A stretch of DNA of 64,000 nt from Rhabdothermincola sediminis. Lineage in GTDB: Bacteria; Actinomycetota; Acidimicrobiia; Acidimicrobiales; Acidimicrobilacustridaceae. Of the stretch, positions 8,061 through 17,853 are shown in pieces. The DNA lies in contig NZ_JACFSZ010000001.1 of the NCBI RefSeq assembly GCF_014805525.1, positions 237,556 to 301,555 on the forward strand, in the 5' to 3' direction. Position 1 is the first letter of the stretch; every line of letters starts with the position of its first letter. The notes under the pieces were generated by a model. It worked only from the letters and a program-made list of their open reading frames with translations, was not told the origin of the DNA and did not search any database. A program made the position numbers and the translations under genes.

Positions 8061-9017
8061 GTGCCCCGCCCACGAGTCATCGACCCGGCCGAGCTGCTGG
8101 CCCGTGCCCGGGGTGGTGATCGTTCGGCGCTCGCCCGCCTGCTGTCGATCGTGGAGGAAGGCGGGGCGAAGGCCCACGAGGTCGGCCGGCTTGCCCACCC
8201 GCTAGGTGGCTCGGCCATCACCGTCGGGATCACCGGGTCGCCCGGTGCAGGCAAATCCACGCTCACCAGCGCGCTGGTGTCCCGGATCCGGGCGGCCGGG
8301 GAGCGGGTCGCGGTGCTGGCCGTGGACCCGTCGTCACCGTTCACCGGCGGCGCGATCCTCGGAGACCGGGTGCGGATGGGTGACCATGCGCTCGACGACG
8401 GGGTGTTCATCCGTTCCATGGCCACCCGCGGTCACCTCGGTGGGTTGGCGCTCGCCACCCCCCAGGCGGTGCGGGTGCTCGACGCCACCGGCTGGCCGTG
8501 GGTGGTCATCGAGACGGTGGGGGTGGGGCAGGTCGAGGTGGAGGTGGCCAGCGAGACCGACACCACGGTGGTGGTCCTCAACCCCGGTTGGGGTGACGCG
8601 GTGCAGGCCAACAAGGCGGGCTTGATGGAGGTCGCGGACGTTTTCGTGATCAACAAGGCCGACCGCTCGGGTGTGGCCGACACCCGGCGCGACCTCCAGC
8701 AGATGCTCGAGCTCTCATCCCCAGACGGCTGGTCGCCGCCGATCATCGACACCGTCGCCATCACGGGCGAAGGGGTCGACGAGCTGTGGCGCGCGCTGGG
8801 CGAGCATCGGGACTGGCTGGCCCGCAGCGGTCGGCGGCACCGGCGCCTCACCGAGCGGGCTTCGCGCGAGCTGCACGCCGTCGTCGCCGCCCGGCTGGCC
8901 GAGCAGGCGGAGCAGCTCGGGAGCGACGCGCTGTTCGATGAGCTCGTCGGGGCGGTCGTGGCCCGGGAGCTCGACCCGTGGACCGCCGCCGATCGGCTGC
9001 TGGCGTCGGGAGCCTGA
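8061..9017 (+). CDS. meaB: Methylmalonyl-CoA mutase-associated GTPase MeaB
   Basis: 318 residues, typical for the MeaB/ArgK G3E family. Visible motifs are the P-loop GSPGAGKSTL (about residues 58-67), the family-specific VDPSSPFTGGAILGDRVRM, an ETVGVGQVE switch, and NKAD for guanine recognition. MeaB gates cofactor loading and protects B12-dependent acyl-CoA mutases in the cytosol. The mutase large-subunit fragment at the left edge is the likely partner; in many genomes the two are adjacent, while here about 7.8 kb separate them. It is convergent with mscL, 3 nt apart. Confidence 0.95.
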   Translation: MPRPRVIDPAELLARARGGDRSALARLLSIVEEGGAKAHEVGRLAHPLGGSAITVGITGSPGAGKSTLTSALVSRIRAAGERVAVLAVDPSSPFTGGAILGDRVRMGDHALDDGVFIRSMATRGHLGGLALATPQAVRVLDATGWPWVVIETVGVGQVEVEVASETDTTVVVLNPGWGDAVQANKAGLMEVADVFVINKADRSGVADTRRDLQQMLELSSPDGWSPPIIDTVAITGEGVDELWRALGEHRDWLARSGRRHRRLTERASRELHAVVAARLAEQAEQLGSDALFDELVGAVVARELDPWTAADRLLASGA

Positions 9018-9020
9018 GCG

Positions 9021-9404
9021 TCAGCTCTCGCGGCCGACGAGCGCGTCGCGGATCTGGGTGAGGAGCTGCACCTCGGTCTCGGCCAGCTCCTGCTCCTCTT
9101 CCTCGGCCTTCGATCGCAGCTTCTGCAGCGTGCTCAGGCCCTTGACCACGAGGAACACGGCCACCGCCACGATCAGGAAGTTGATGACCGCGTTGATGAA
9201 CGCCCCGTAGCCGATATCGGTGTCTCGGATCCGGATCGACAGCGCGCCGAAGTCCGGCTGGTCGACGAGCGCTGCCACCAGCTGCATCAGGATGCCCTGG
9301 GCGAACGCGTTGACCACCTGGGTGAAGGCGGCCCCGACCACCACTGCCACCGCGAGATCGACGACGTTCCCCCGGGCGATGAATTCCTTGAACTCCTTGA
9401 ACAC
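9021..9404 (-). CDS. mscL: Large-conductance mechanosensitive channel MscL
   Basis: 127 residues from GTG, preceded by AGGAGAG at good spacing. The N-terminal FKEFKEFIARGNVVDLAVAV is the strongly conserved amphipathic helix and TM1 start of MscL. TM2 is the hydrophobic block with FINAVINFLIVAVAVFLVVK, and a Glu-rich cytoplasmic helix follows. The homopentamer in the inner membrane releases solutes on hypo-osmotic shock. The longer open frame upstream is antisense to the enoyl-CoA hydratase gene and was not used. Confidence 0.93.
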   Translation of the reverse strand: MFKEFKEFIARGNVVDLAVAVVVGAAFTQVVNAFAQGILMQLVAALVDQPDFGALSIRIRDTDIGYGAFINAVINFLIVAVAVFLVVKGLSTLQKLRSKAEEEEQELAETEVQLLTQIRDALVGRES

Positions 9405-9505
9405 GGCCCTCTCCTCTCTCTTCCGGACGTATGAGGGTCGCCCCGCAGTCTGGCCGCCGGCGGGGCGCGGCGGGCGAGCCGGGCAAGCCGTGGGGGCGAG
9501 GGCAG

Positions 9506-9511
9506 TACGGT
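9506..9511 (+). promoter_or_regulatory. Leaderless-type -10 hexamer (TACGGT)
   Basis: TACGGT lies 7 nt before ATG 9519. An in-frame GTG at 9510 overlaps this element and is therefore disfavoured as the start. Confidence 0.5.
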
Positions 9512-9518
9512 GACGGCC

Positions 9519-10298
9519 ATGACCGACGCTGCTCTCGTCCACCTCGACAGGCGCCCCGACGGCGTGGCGGTGATCCGCCTCGACAACGGTAAGGTGAACT
9601 CGCTGTCCACCGCCCTGCTCGGGAAGCTGCGGGCGGTGATAGCCGAGCTGGAGGCGGACCTGCCGGGCGCGGTGGTGGTCACGGGCAACGATCGGATGTT
9701 CGCGGCGGGCGCCGACATCTCCGAGTTCGGCGGCCCAGAGGAGGCCCGCGCGATCGGCGCCGCGTTCCTCGACGCCCTGAACGCGCTGGCAGACCTGCCC
9801 CGGGTGACCATCGCCGCCATCGCCGGCTACGCCCTCGGCGGTGGTTGCGAGCTGGCCCTGGCCTGTGACCTGCGATTCGCGGCCGAGAGCGCCCGGTTGG
9901 GGCAACCGGAGATCCTCCTCGGCATCATCCCCGGCGGGGGAGGGACCCAACGGCTGGCCCGGCTCGTCGGCCCGTCGCGAGCCAAGGACCTCATCTTCAC
10001 GGGGCGGCACGTGCCGGCGGAGGAAGCCCTCGCCATGGGCCTGGTCGATCGGGTCGTGCCCGCCGGGGAGCTGCTCGAGACCACCCTCGGGTACGCGGCC
10101 GAGCTGGCCCGGGGGCCCGTGGTGGCGCACGGCTTGGCCAAGCGGGCCATCGACCGCGGCCTCGACATCACCCTCGACGGCGGGTTGCAGCTCGAGCAAC
10201 AGCTGTTCGTCGAGGTGTTCACCACCGAGGACAGCCGCATCGGGGTGGCCAGCTTCCGGGAGCACGGCCCGGGCAAGGCGACCTTCACCGGGCGCTGA
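9519..10298 (+). CDS. Enoyl-CoA hydratase/isomerase family protein
   Basis: 259 residues, the usual crotonase length. Seen are the oxyanion-hole strands (FAAGADISEF, then AGYALGGGCELALACDLRF) and GQPEILLGIIPGGGGTQRL. Both catalytic Glu positions of hydratases (in GGGCELA and GQPEI) are filled, so syn-hydration of trans-2-enoyl-CoA in beta-oxidation is the likely activity; substrate chain length cannot be read. The protein is cytosolic and the gene looks monocistronic. The ATG start rests on the -10 element; GTG 9510 would add three residues. Confidence 0.9.
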   Translation: MTDAALVHLDRRPDGVAVIRLDNGKVNSLSTALLGKLRAVIAELEADLPGAVVVTGNDRMFAAGADISEFGGPEEARAIGAAFLDALNALADLPRVTIAAIAGYALGGGCELALACDLRFAAESARLGQPEILLGIIPGGGGTQRLARLVGPSRAKDLIFTGRHVPAEEALAMGLVDRVVPAGELLETTLGYAAELARGPVVAHGLAKRAIDRGLDITLDGGLQLEQQLFVEVFTTEDSRIGVASFREHGPGKATFTGR

Positions 10299-10348
10299 GC
10301 GCGGCCGTTCATCCGGCTCCCTCGACCCCGATTCGTCGCCGGCGCCGG

Positions 10349-10354
10349 TAGCGT
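10349..10354 (+). promoter_or_regulatory. Leaderless-type -10 hexamer (TAGCGT)
   Basis: TAGCGT lies 7 nt before the GTG of the rhomboid gene; no Shine-Dalgarno is present. Confidence 0.5.
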
Positions 10355-10361
10355 CGAGATC

Positions 10362-11261
10362 GTGACCACAGGGATCGTCACCTGCTACCGGCACCACTAC
10401 CGGCGCGCCGGCGTGACCTGCCAGCGGTGCGCCCGGCCGATCTGCCCGAGCTGCATGGTGCCGGCCTCGGTCGGCTTCCACTGCCCCGAGTGCGCCCGGG
10501 CCGGTGCGCAGCAGGTCCACACGATGCGCAGCCTCCGCGCCCCCTCCGGCGGGCCAGTCGTCACCCAGGTGCTCATCGCCCTCAACGCCGTGGTGTTCCT
10601 CGCCGATCTCGTGGTGGGAGGCGCGGCGTCGCTGTGGGCGTCTTCCTACAGTCGCATCAGCGAGTGGGGGTTGCTGGTCGGCGCTGCACTCGGCAGCAAC
10701 GGGCAGCCGATCGGGGTCGCCGACGGCCAGTCGTGGCGGATCGTCACCAGCGGCTTCCTCCACGCCGGGCTGGTCCACATCGGCATGAACATGCTCGTGC
10801 TGTGGATCCTCGGCTCCCAGTTCGAACCGGCACTGGGCAGGGCCAGGTTCCTGGCCCTGTACCTCACCAGCCTCGTCGCGGGCGCGTTCGGCGTCCTGCT
10901 GGTCTCGCCGACCTCACCCACGGTCGGCGCCTCCGGCGCCATCTTCGGCCTGCTGGGTGCGGCGTTCGCGGCGCAACGGGCACGGGGCATCGATCCGTGG
11001 CGGTCGGGCCTCGGCGGCCTGCTCATCTTGAACCTGGTGATCACCTTCGCGGTGCCCGGCATCTCGGTCGGGGGGCACGTCGGTGGCTTGGTCGGCGGGC
11101 TTCTGGCGGGGTTCGTGGTCTTCCGGCTCGACGAGCGCACGCGCTCCGCGGTCCCGGCCGTGCTCGCGTGCGCGGCGATCACCGCGGTGCTGTGGGTCGG
11201 GTGCCTGTGGGCCGCCAGCCACTGGGCCGATCCGGTGCTCGGGTTCCTGCCGTCGCGCTAG
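10362..11261 (+). CDS. Rhomboid family intramembrane serine protease with N-terminal zinc finger
   Basis: 299 residues. The N-terminus (about 5-48) is a B-box-like zinc site: CYRHH, CQRCARPICPSCM and FHCPEC. Six or seven hydrophobic segments follow. Rhomboid motifs are present: HIGMNMLVLWILG, the catalytic GASGAIFG (Ser), and GGHVGGLVGG (His). Rhomboids cut membrane proteins within or near the bilayer. This zinc-finger plus rhomboid arrangement is common in Actinobacteria; substrates are unknown. The reading frame is intact and both catalytic residues are kept. Confidence 0.93.
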   Translation: MTTGIVTCYRHHYRRAGVTCQRCARPICPSCMVPASVGFHCPECARAGAQQVHTMRSLRAPSGGPVVTQVLIALNAVVFLADLVVGGAASLWASSYSRISEWGLLVGAALGSNGQPIGVADGQSWRIVTSGFLHAGLVHIGMNMLVLWILGSQFEPALGRARFLALYLTSLVAGAFGVLLVSPTSPTVGASGAIFGLLGAAFAAQRARGIDPWRSGLGGLLILNLVITFAVPGISVGGHVGGLVGGLLAGFVVFRLDERTRSAVPAVLACAAITAVLWVGCLWAASHWADPVLGFLPSR

Positions 11262-11273
11262 CGCTCGACGCGC

Positions 11274-11711
11274 TCAGCCTTCGACCAGCCGTTTCAGGTT
11301 GCGCAGGTTGCGGGCCCAGATCAGCCGCAGCACCTCACCCCCGAGCACCGCCCCGAGCGCACCCCCGAACCACCACGGGAAGCTCAGGTCCTCGCGCCAG
11401 GTGAACCGGGTCCGACCCCCGGGCAGGCTGCGCAGCGTGAACCGCCCTCGGCCGGTGACCACCCCCACGTGCGCGACGCCCATGGCCCGCCCCGGTCGCC
11501 ACTCGGTCACCTCCATGCGGTCGACGAGCCGGAACGGCCCGACCCGCGTATCGCAGTCGAACGTGGTCCCGACCCCCCGCCGACGGGCCGAGGTGAACCG
11601 GATCGCCTCGGCGTCGGCCATCCACTCGACGTGCGAGCCGATGTCCTCGATCGCCCGCCACACCACCCGCCGCGGCGCATCGATGGTGACGGCGACACGG
11701 ATGGCGGGCAC
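11274..11711 (-). CDS. SRPBCC (START-like) family protein
   Basis: 145 residues from GTG. The opening pattern IRVAVTIDAPRRVVWRAIEDI, a W-M-A-D-A-E turn, then beta strands ending in FTWREDLSFPWW and a long C-terminal helix ending in LRNLKRLVEG, is that of polyketide cyclase/START-like lipid-binding proteins. The fold has a deep hydrophobic pocket; its ligand or enzymatic role is unknown here. It is soluble with no signal peptide. It is convergent with the rhomboid gene. Confidence 0.82.
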   Translation of the reverse strand: MPAIRVAVTIDAPRRVVWRAIEDIGSHVEWMADAEAIRFTSARRRGVGTTFDCDTRVGPFRLVDRMEVTEWRPGRAMGVAHVGVVTGRGRFTLRSLPGGRTRFTWREDLSFPWWFGGALGAVLGGEVLRLIWARNLRNLKRLVEG

Positions 11712-11717
11712 CCGCCC

Positions 11718-11723
11718 ATGGTA
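11718..11723 (-). promoter_or_regulatory. Leaderless-type -10 hexamer (TACCAT on the minus strand)
   Basis: TACCAT lies 6 nt upstream of the GTG of the SRPBCC gene and fixes that start over others. Confidence 0.45.
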
Positions 11724-11852
11724 GGGAGGCCCCCGATCGAGCGTCGCCGGGCGGCGCCGGCACCCTCGCAGCCTGCTCGGTGGCTAGCATCGCCGCCGAG
11801 CACCCGCCGGCGAGCAGCGATGCTCGCCGGCGCTCTGACAGGAGGACGAGCG

Positions 11853-12296
11853 GTGGCGAAGTTCGATCTGGCGGAGTTGGCGGCGCCGGCACTGGCTCGT
11901 GGTGAGGAGATCCTGGCCACCGTGCGGGTCAACTGGAACGGGATGGTCCCGCCGGCCCAGGTCACCACCGGCGCCGGGCTCGCCGGCCTGGGTCAGGCCG
12001 CCGAGCCACCGAGCCCCGATCAGCTCGTGGTGTTCCCTTCGGCCAAGCAGATGGCGCTGGTGCTCACCGGTGGCCGGATCCTGGCCTGGAGCCTCGGGCT
12101 GACCGGCAAACCGAAGCAGTACCTGGGCGAGGTCCCGTTGAGCGCCATCGCCGAGGTCCAGCTGGGGCAGGTGCGCTTCGGTGGTCTGATCCGGGTGGTC
12201 ATGCGCTCGACGGCCCAGGTCGACCTGGAGGTCATGCGCGGCGAGGACGGCGAGGGGTTCTTCGGCCAGCTCCACCATCTCGTCGACGGCTCGTAG
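11853..12296 (+). CDS. Conserved hypothetical protein, PH-like
   Basis: 147 residues from GTG, preceded by a strong GGAGG at 6-7 nt, which decides the start against the longer open frame. The protein opens with a helix, then alternating strands such as MALVLTGGRILAWSL and PLSAIAEVQLGQVRFGGLIR, resembling bacterial PH-like domain proteins (YdhT/PH_9 style). There is no signal peptide or transmembrane helix. Function is unknown, and the neighbours on the opposite strand give no clue. Confidence 0.7.
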   Translation: MAKFDLAELAAPALARGEEILATVRVNWNGMVPPAQVTTGAGLAGLGQAAEPPSPDQLVVFPSAKQMALVLTGGRILAWSLGLTGKPKQYLGEVPLSAIAEVQLGQVRFGGLIRVVMRSTAQVDLEVMRGEDGEGFFGQLHHLVDGS

Positions 12297-12330
12297 GGCC
12301 GGCAGCGGGCGTGGCCCCTCCTGAACCCGG

Positions 12331-13323
12331 TCAGCCGGTTCGGCGGGCGGCCGCGAGCTCGGGTGCGGCCTGCTCCGGGGCCACGATGTTGATCATCACC
12401 CCCGTGCCCTCCTCGAAGCCGGCCTGGCTGGTGATGTGCGGCAGGACGTGCACGTGCCAGTGGTACAGCCCCCGATCGTGGTGCGGCGCGGTGTGGAACA
12501 CGAGGTTGTAGGCCACGTCGCCCACCACCAAGTCGAGCTTGGCCAGCGCGTCCCGCAACGCCCGCCCGACCGCCACCAGGTCCGCGGGTGACGAGTGCGC
12601 CAGGTGCGGCTCGTGTCGGCGCGGCAGCACCAGCATCTCGTAGGGCACACCGCTCCAGTACGGGCAGACCACCACCAGCCGGTCGGTGGCAGCGACGATC
12701 CGGTGGTGCTCGTGTTCCTCCACGGCGATCGTCTCGCACACCAGGCAGGTGCCGTGATGCGCGGCGAAGCCGGCGAAGTGCTCCTGCTCGGCGGCGAGCT
12801 CGTCGGGCACGAAGGGGATGCCGAGGAGCTGCCCGTGGGGGTGCTCGAGCGAGGCACCCGCCTCTCGCCCGTGGTTGACGATGGTCTGCGTGTAGCGGAT
12901 GTCCGAGAGGCGGGCATGGTCCTCGAGGCGGTCCCGGATCGCGGCCATGACCAGCCCGGCCTGCTTGTCGCTCAGCGCCCCCCAGCCGGCGTGATGGTCC
13001 GGCGAGAGTACGAGCACCTCGTGGATGCCCACCGCTGGTGCCTCGGTGAAGATCGGCCCCAGCTCGGTCACGGTGAACGGGCCCCGGCCGCTGAACGCCG
13101 GGTAGAGGTTGGGCACCACCCGCACCGACCACTGGCCGTCGCGACCGTAGGTCTCGAGCGCGGGCGCGGTCGCTTCCTCGTTGCCGGGGCAGAACGGGCA
13201 GGGCCGGTCGTCGGAGGCCTGGACGGGGAGCCGCCGCGGGGCGAAGCCACCCGGACGAGCTGCCCGCCCGACGGCGACGGTCACCCAGCGCCCGTTGAGT
13301 GGGTTGAGCCTGAGCTGGCTCAC
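12331..13323 (-). CDS. galT: Galactose-1-phosphate uridylyltransferase
   Basis: 330 residues. Zinc-site CPFCPGNEE lies near residue 40, the catalytic HPHGQLLGIPFVP block follows LEHPH, and a second CLVC and the late HWHVHVLPH motif complete the HIT-superfamily GalT signature. It exchanges UMP between UDP-glucose and galactose-1-phosphate in the Leloir pathway. No galK or galE is nearby, so a role on another sugar-1-phosphate (GalT-like ADP-type) is possible. The GTG start lies 8 nt after TAGCGT. It sits downstream of the methyltransferase gene, separated by 11 nt, with its own promoter overlapping that gene's stop. Confidence 0.88.
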   Translation of the reverse strand: MSQLRLNPLNGRWVTVAVGRAARPGGFAPRRLPVQASDDRPCPFCPGNEEATAPALETYGRDGQWSVRVVPNLYPAFSGRGPFTVTELGPIFTEAPAVGIHEVLVLSPDHHAGWGALSDKQAGLVMAAIRDRLEDHARLSDIRYTQTIVNHGREAGASLEHPHGQLLGIPFVPDELAAEQEHFAGFAAHHGTCLVCETIAVEEHEHHRIVAATDRLVVVCPYWSGVPYEMLVLPRRHEPHLAHSSPADLVAVGRALRDALAKLDLVVGDVAYNLVFHTAPHHDRGLYHWHVHVLPHITSQAGFEEGTGVMINIVAPEQAAPELAAARRTG

Positions 13324-13331
13324 GGCTGGCG

Positions 13332-13337
13332 ACGCTA
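13332..13337 (-). promoter_or_regulatory. Leaderless-type -10 hexamer (TAGCGT on the minus strand)
   Basis: TAGCGT lies 8 nt upstream of the galT GTG. It overlaps the stop codon of the upstream methyltransferase gene, giving galT an internal promoter. Confidence 0.5.
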
Positions 13338-14078
13338 GCGCGCCGGTCCGGCCCGGTAGACGACCACCTGGTGCTCGCTGCCCTCGGTGAACGGCTCCCC
13401 GGCCCACGAGGCGTTCCTGCCGGCGAGGGACCACCCGGTGTCCCGGGCCAGCTCGTCGAGCTCGTCCGGGAGCAGGTAGTGGAGGCGCCACGGCCGCAGG
13501 CGCACGCCCGCCTCGGTGATCTCGATGTGCTGCCCGATCACCGAGCGATCGGTGGGGTCGAGGCGGGACGCGGTGAGTACGACCCGCTCCTCCTCGATGA
13601 GGCGGGCATCGACGCCCTGCGCGACCTCGGTGGTCTCGGGGAACACGATCGTCTCGACCACGAGCAGGCCGCCGTCGCGGACCACCCGGCGGGCATCGGC
13701 CAGGCACCGGCGCTGGGAGCGCTCGTCGGGGAGGTTGAACAGGGTGTTGAACGCCACCAGCACCACGCCGAAGGTGCGGGCCGTGAACGGCAGTGCGGCC
13801 ATGTCGGCCTCCACTGTGGCCACCCGGTCCGCTCCCGGCTTGGCCCGCAACCTGGCGAGCATGGCCGCCGACGAGTCGAGGCCGACCACCGTCACGCCCC
13901 GGGCCGCGATGGCGAGCGCCAAGCGGCCCGTTCCCGTGCCGAGCTCCAGCACCGGCCCACCAGCGGCGAGCTCCTCGATCGTGGTCGCGCAGCTCTGCGT
14001 GCCGGGCAGGTCCCGGTACCAGTCGTCGTAGACGTCCGCGAAGGCGTCGCCGTAGCTCGCCGGTCGGTAGCCCTCCAT
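13335..14078 (-). CDS. Class I SAM-dependent methyltransferase
   Basis: 247 residues from ATG. The Rossmann SAM motif I is VLELGTGTGRLAL (about residue 43), followed by VVGLDSSAAMLARL (motif II), an ADMAAL stretch, and FNTLFNLPD (motif IV region). The N-terminal YGDAFADVYDDWYRDLPG helix is typical of small-molecule methyltransferases. The substrate is unknown. The protein is cytosolic and is the first gene of a two-gene minus-strand pair with galT. Confidence 0.85.
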   Translation of the reverse strand: MEGYRPASYGDAFADVYDDWYRDLPGTQSCATTIEELAAGGPVLELGTGTGRLALAIAARGVTVVGLDSSAAMLARLRAKPGADRVATVEADMAALPFTARTFGVVLVAFNTLFNLPDERSQRRCLADARRVVRDGGLLVVETIVFPETTEVAQGVDARLIEEERVVLTASRLDPTDRSVIGQHIEITEAGVRLRPWRLHYLLPDELDELARDTGWSLAGRNASWAGEPFTEGSEHQVVVYRAGPAR

Positions 14079-14157
14079 GGGGCCAGTCTGGCGCGCCAGA
14101 ATGAGCGGGCCCGCACGCCCGCGACGCCGGGCGCACCCGCAGGGACCGAGGAGGACG

Positions 14158-15111
14158 GTGGAAGCCGACGGGAACGCGCAGCGCCCCGCATCACCGTGGG
14201 TCGCGCCCGAGGCCGGCTCGGAGCGGCCCGGTGGCGATCGCCACCGGCGGGTCGCCACCCAGCGCCACGCCCGTCCGGAGCCGACGGTCCGGTCGCCGGT
14301 GCCGCTGCGCCCGATGACCGCCTCGGACATGCTCGACGGCGCGTTCCGGGTGATCAAGCTGCGGCCGAAGCGGGTCCTGGCCGCCGCGGCGGCGGTGGTC
14401 GTGCCCCCGCAGATCGTGTTGGCGCTCGGGCAGGGAGGTCTCGACCGCAACCCTCTCGCCGGCTGGCTCGGCTGGGGGAGCCTCAGCGTGGCCGGCTCTT
14501 CGACCGTGTCGAGCTGGGGCGTGCTGGCGTTCCTCGCGGGCACCCTGCTGAGCTCGTTGAGCCTCTTCTTCCTCGGCGGGGTGGTCACCGCGTTCGTCAC
14601 CAACTGGGTGATGGGTCGTGACATCACGGCCCGGGACGCGCTGGCGACGTCGTTCCGCCGGGGTGGTCCGTTCATGGGTGCGTGGGCGATCCTGCTCCTG
14701 CCGAAGTTGGTGGCGGCGGCCATGTGCTACCTGCCGCTGCTGTTCTTCGTGGCCTTGGTCGTCGTCACCGCCCCCGCGATCACCGCAGAGGGGATCGGGC
14801 CGTGGGAGGGGATCCGCCGCTCTGCGTCGCTCATGGGCCGGCGGTACTGGCCTGCGGTGCTGGTCGTGTTCCTCACCTACCTGGTCGAGACCGCGCTGCG
14901 GTACTCGGGCCTGTTGCTCGGCCTGGTCACCCAGTTGCTCCCTGCGCCCGCCGACTGGATCGGCCTCGCGCTGGTCAACTCCGCGTACGGCGTGGTGGTG
15001 CAGACCGCGGTGGTGTCGGTGAGTGTGCTGCTGTACCTCGACGCTCGCATCCGCACCGAAGGTCTCGACCTGGAGCTGCGAGCCGCCGACGTGCTACCGG
15101 CCGGGGCCTGA
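14158..15111 (+). CDS. Multi-pass membrane protein heading the MoxR/DUF58 operon
   Basis: 317 residues from GTG, preceded by GAGGAGG at about 4 nt, which decides this start. An N-terminal polar, Arg/Pro-rich stretch (about 1-52) leads to MTASDMLDGAFRVIKLRP, then about six hydrophobic segments. The opening LDGAFRVIKLRP pattern is the one seen in membrane proteins with a glycerophosphodiester-phosphodiesterase-type membrane domain. Catalytic residues are not evident, so a structural membrane role is more likely. The gene is followed within 1 nt by the DUF4129 gene. Confidence 0.75.
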   Translation: MEADGNAQRPASPWVAPEAGSERPGGDRHRRVATQRHARPEPTVRSPVPLRPMTASDMLDGAFRVIKLRPKRVLAAAAAVVVPPQIVLALGQGGLDRNPLAGWLGWGSLSVAGSSTVSSWGVLAFLAGTLLSSLSLFFLGGVVTAFVTNWVMGRDITARDALATSFRRGGPFMGAWAILLLPKLVAAAMCYLPLLFFVALVVVTAPAITAEGIGPWEGIRRSASLMGRRYWPAVLVVFLTYLVETALRYSGLLLGLVTQLLPAPADWIGLALVNSAYGVVVQTAVVSVSVLLYLDARIRTEGLDLELRAADVLPAGA

Positions 15112-15112
15112 C

Positions 15113-15778
15113 GTGATCGAGCAGGTCCTGCGGGCGGCGCCCGCCTCGGCGGTGCTGCGGGGCATGCCCTCACCGGGGCCCGACGCGGACGCGGCCCGCC
15201 GCCGGGCGGAGGAGATCCTCTCCCGACCCGAGTTCGAGCGGTACCACGCGCCGCCACCGGGGTTCTCGTTGCCCGACCTGAGCCGGCCGGCGTCGGTGGT
15301 GGCCTGGATCGTGGTGGCCATCGTCGTCGCGGTCGTGGTGTTGGTGGTGATCCATCTCGTGCGCTCGCTGCAGCGTGAGCCGGCCACACCGGAGCAGACC
15401 GGGGTCGAGGTCTCCCTCGAGGAGCGCCGCCTCCGGTGGCGCGACTGGATCGGCGAGGCGGAGCGGCTCGAAGCCGCGGGAGACTGGAAAGAAGGGCTGC
15501 GGGCTCGCTACCGGGCGCTGGTGGCGCTGCTGGTCGAGCAGGGTGCCGTGCGGGATCTGCCCGGTCGTACGACCGGGGAGCTCAGGGCCGAGCTGGCGGA
15601 GCGGGTGCCACCTGCGAGCCCACCGTTCTCATCCGCCTCCGAGCTGTTCGAGCAGGCCTGGTACGGAGCCGTGGCGACGGGCCCGGCGGAGAGCCAGCGG
15701 TTCCGGGCACTCGCGGGTGAGGTGTCGGAGCGGACGGACCAGGGTACGCACCGGGCGCGCCGCCGGGAGCAGGTGTGA
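15113..15778 (+). CDS. DUF4129 domain membrane protein
   Basis: 221 residues from GTG, directly after the previous stop. A soluble N-terminus (about 1-60) with ARRRAEEILSRPEF precedes one strong transmembrane helix (about 63-85). The C-terminal cytosolic DUF4129 domain has WIGEAERLEAAGDWKEGLRA, then RYRALVALLVEQGAVRDLP, the family hallmark. DUF4129 proteins recur in MoxR-DUF58 loci; a chaperone-linked envelope role is suspected for such loci. Its end overlaps the DUF4350 start (GTGA). Confidence 0.85.
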   Translation: MIEQVLRAAPASAVLRGMPSPGPDADAARRRAEEILSRPEFERYHAPPPGFSLPDLSRPASVVAWIVVAIVVAVVVLVVIHLVRSLQREPATPEQTGVEVSLEERRLRWRDWIGEAERLEAAGDWKEGLRARYRALVALLVEQGAVRDLPGRTTGELRAELAERVPPASPPFSSASELFEQAWYGAVATGPAESQRFRALAGEVSERTDQGTHRARRREQV

Positions 15779-16897
15779 TCCCCGCGGCGAGGCTGTCGGC
15801 GCGCCCGTTGCCCACCGGCGGCTGGCGGTCGCTTGGCGTGGTGGTGCTGCTCGGTGCCCTCGCCGCGCTCGCGTCGTCGCTGACCTCCGTGCCCCGGGCC
15901 GCGGCCTACGAGCCGGACTCCACCGACCCGTCCGGCACCAAGGCGTTGGTGATGCTGCTCGAGTCCTTCGGTGCCGAGGTCGACGTCGTGGCGGGCGGTC
16001 CGCCCCCGGACGCGCAGGTCGCGCTCATGCTGTCCAACGTGATCGCCCGGGAGGACGGGCCGGCTGTGATGCGCTGGGTGGAGGGAGGCGGGCGGTTGAT
16101 CGTCGCCGATCCCTACAGCACGCTCGCACCCCCGCCCGAGACCCGGTCCTCGCCCTTCGCCACGACCAGTGGCCGACTGCGCAAGGGGCGATGCGAGATC
16201 CCCGCGCTCGATCAGCTCGCCGAGCTCGACGTCGGGCCGAGCTACTCGCGCTTCGAGGTGCCGGCCACCATGCAGGGGTGCTTCGACGAGGGACGCGGGG
16301 CCTTCGTGGTCGCCGGTCCCCGAGGGGAGGGCTGGCTCGTGTTCCTCGGTGGTGCCGACCAGTTCACCAACTCCCTACTCGCCGCGGCCGACAACGCGGG
16401 GCTGGCGGTGGCGCTGCTGGCGCCGCAGGAGGGGACCCGGGTGGCGATCCTCGACCCCAGCGGCGGCGTGCCGTCGGATCGCTCGCTGTTCGATGCGCTC
16501 CCCCGAGGCTTCTGGCTGGCCGTCACCCAGCTGGCGGTGGCCTTCGGGGTCTATGGCTGGTTCCGGGGCCGCCGCCTCGGACCGGTCATCGTCGAGCCCC
16601 AGCCCGTGCAGATCGAGGGTTCGGAGCTGGTGAGCGCGGTCGGGAACCTCGCCCAGCTCTCGCGGCGACCGGACCGCACCGCGGCGGTGCTACGCCGGGC
16701 CCTGCACCGGGAACTCGCCGAACGTCTGGGGCTGGGGCGTGACGCCACCCCGGCCGTCGTGGCCGAGGTCACCGCGGCCCGCACGGGGATCGACCGGGAC
16801 CGCATCGCCGCTGTGCTCGCCGGCCCGGCGGTGGCCGACGACGCGCAGCTCGTCGCGCTGGCCGGCGAGATCGATCGCATCCGCAAGGAGGTTCTGC

Positions 16898-16908
<11 letters not shown>
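15775..16908 (+). CDS. DUF4350 domain membrane protein
   Basis: 377 residues from GTG. An N-terminal transmembrane helix (about 20-36) is followed by DPSGTKALVMLLESFGAEVDVV, the typical DUF4350 opening (GATase-like fold), with VALMLSNVIAREDGPAVMRWVEGGGRLIVADP. A second transmembrane helix (about 243-260, FWLAVTQLAVAFGVYGWF) leads to a cytosolic helical tail (about 285-377). The middle domain would sit outside the membrane. It overlaps both neighbours, so translational coupling across this operon is strong. Enzymatic activity is unknown. Confidence 0.85.
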
Positions 16909-17851
<943 letters not shown>

Positions 17852-17853
17852 TC

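Noticed and set aside
6412..8073. Minus-strand open frame continuing upstream of the MFS gene through murA
   Set aside because: It is antisense to murA and the NifU gene, has no protein-like composition or family motif, and extends only because GC-rich DNA lacks stop codons.
12317..12356. Imperfect inverted repeat between the PH-like gene and galT
   Set aside because: The possible arms pair over only a few bases with mismatches; it is not distinguishable from chance in GC-rich DNA.
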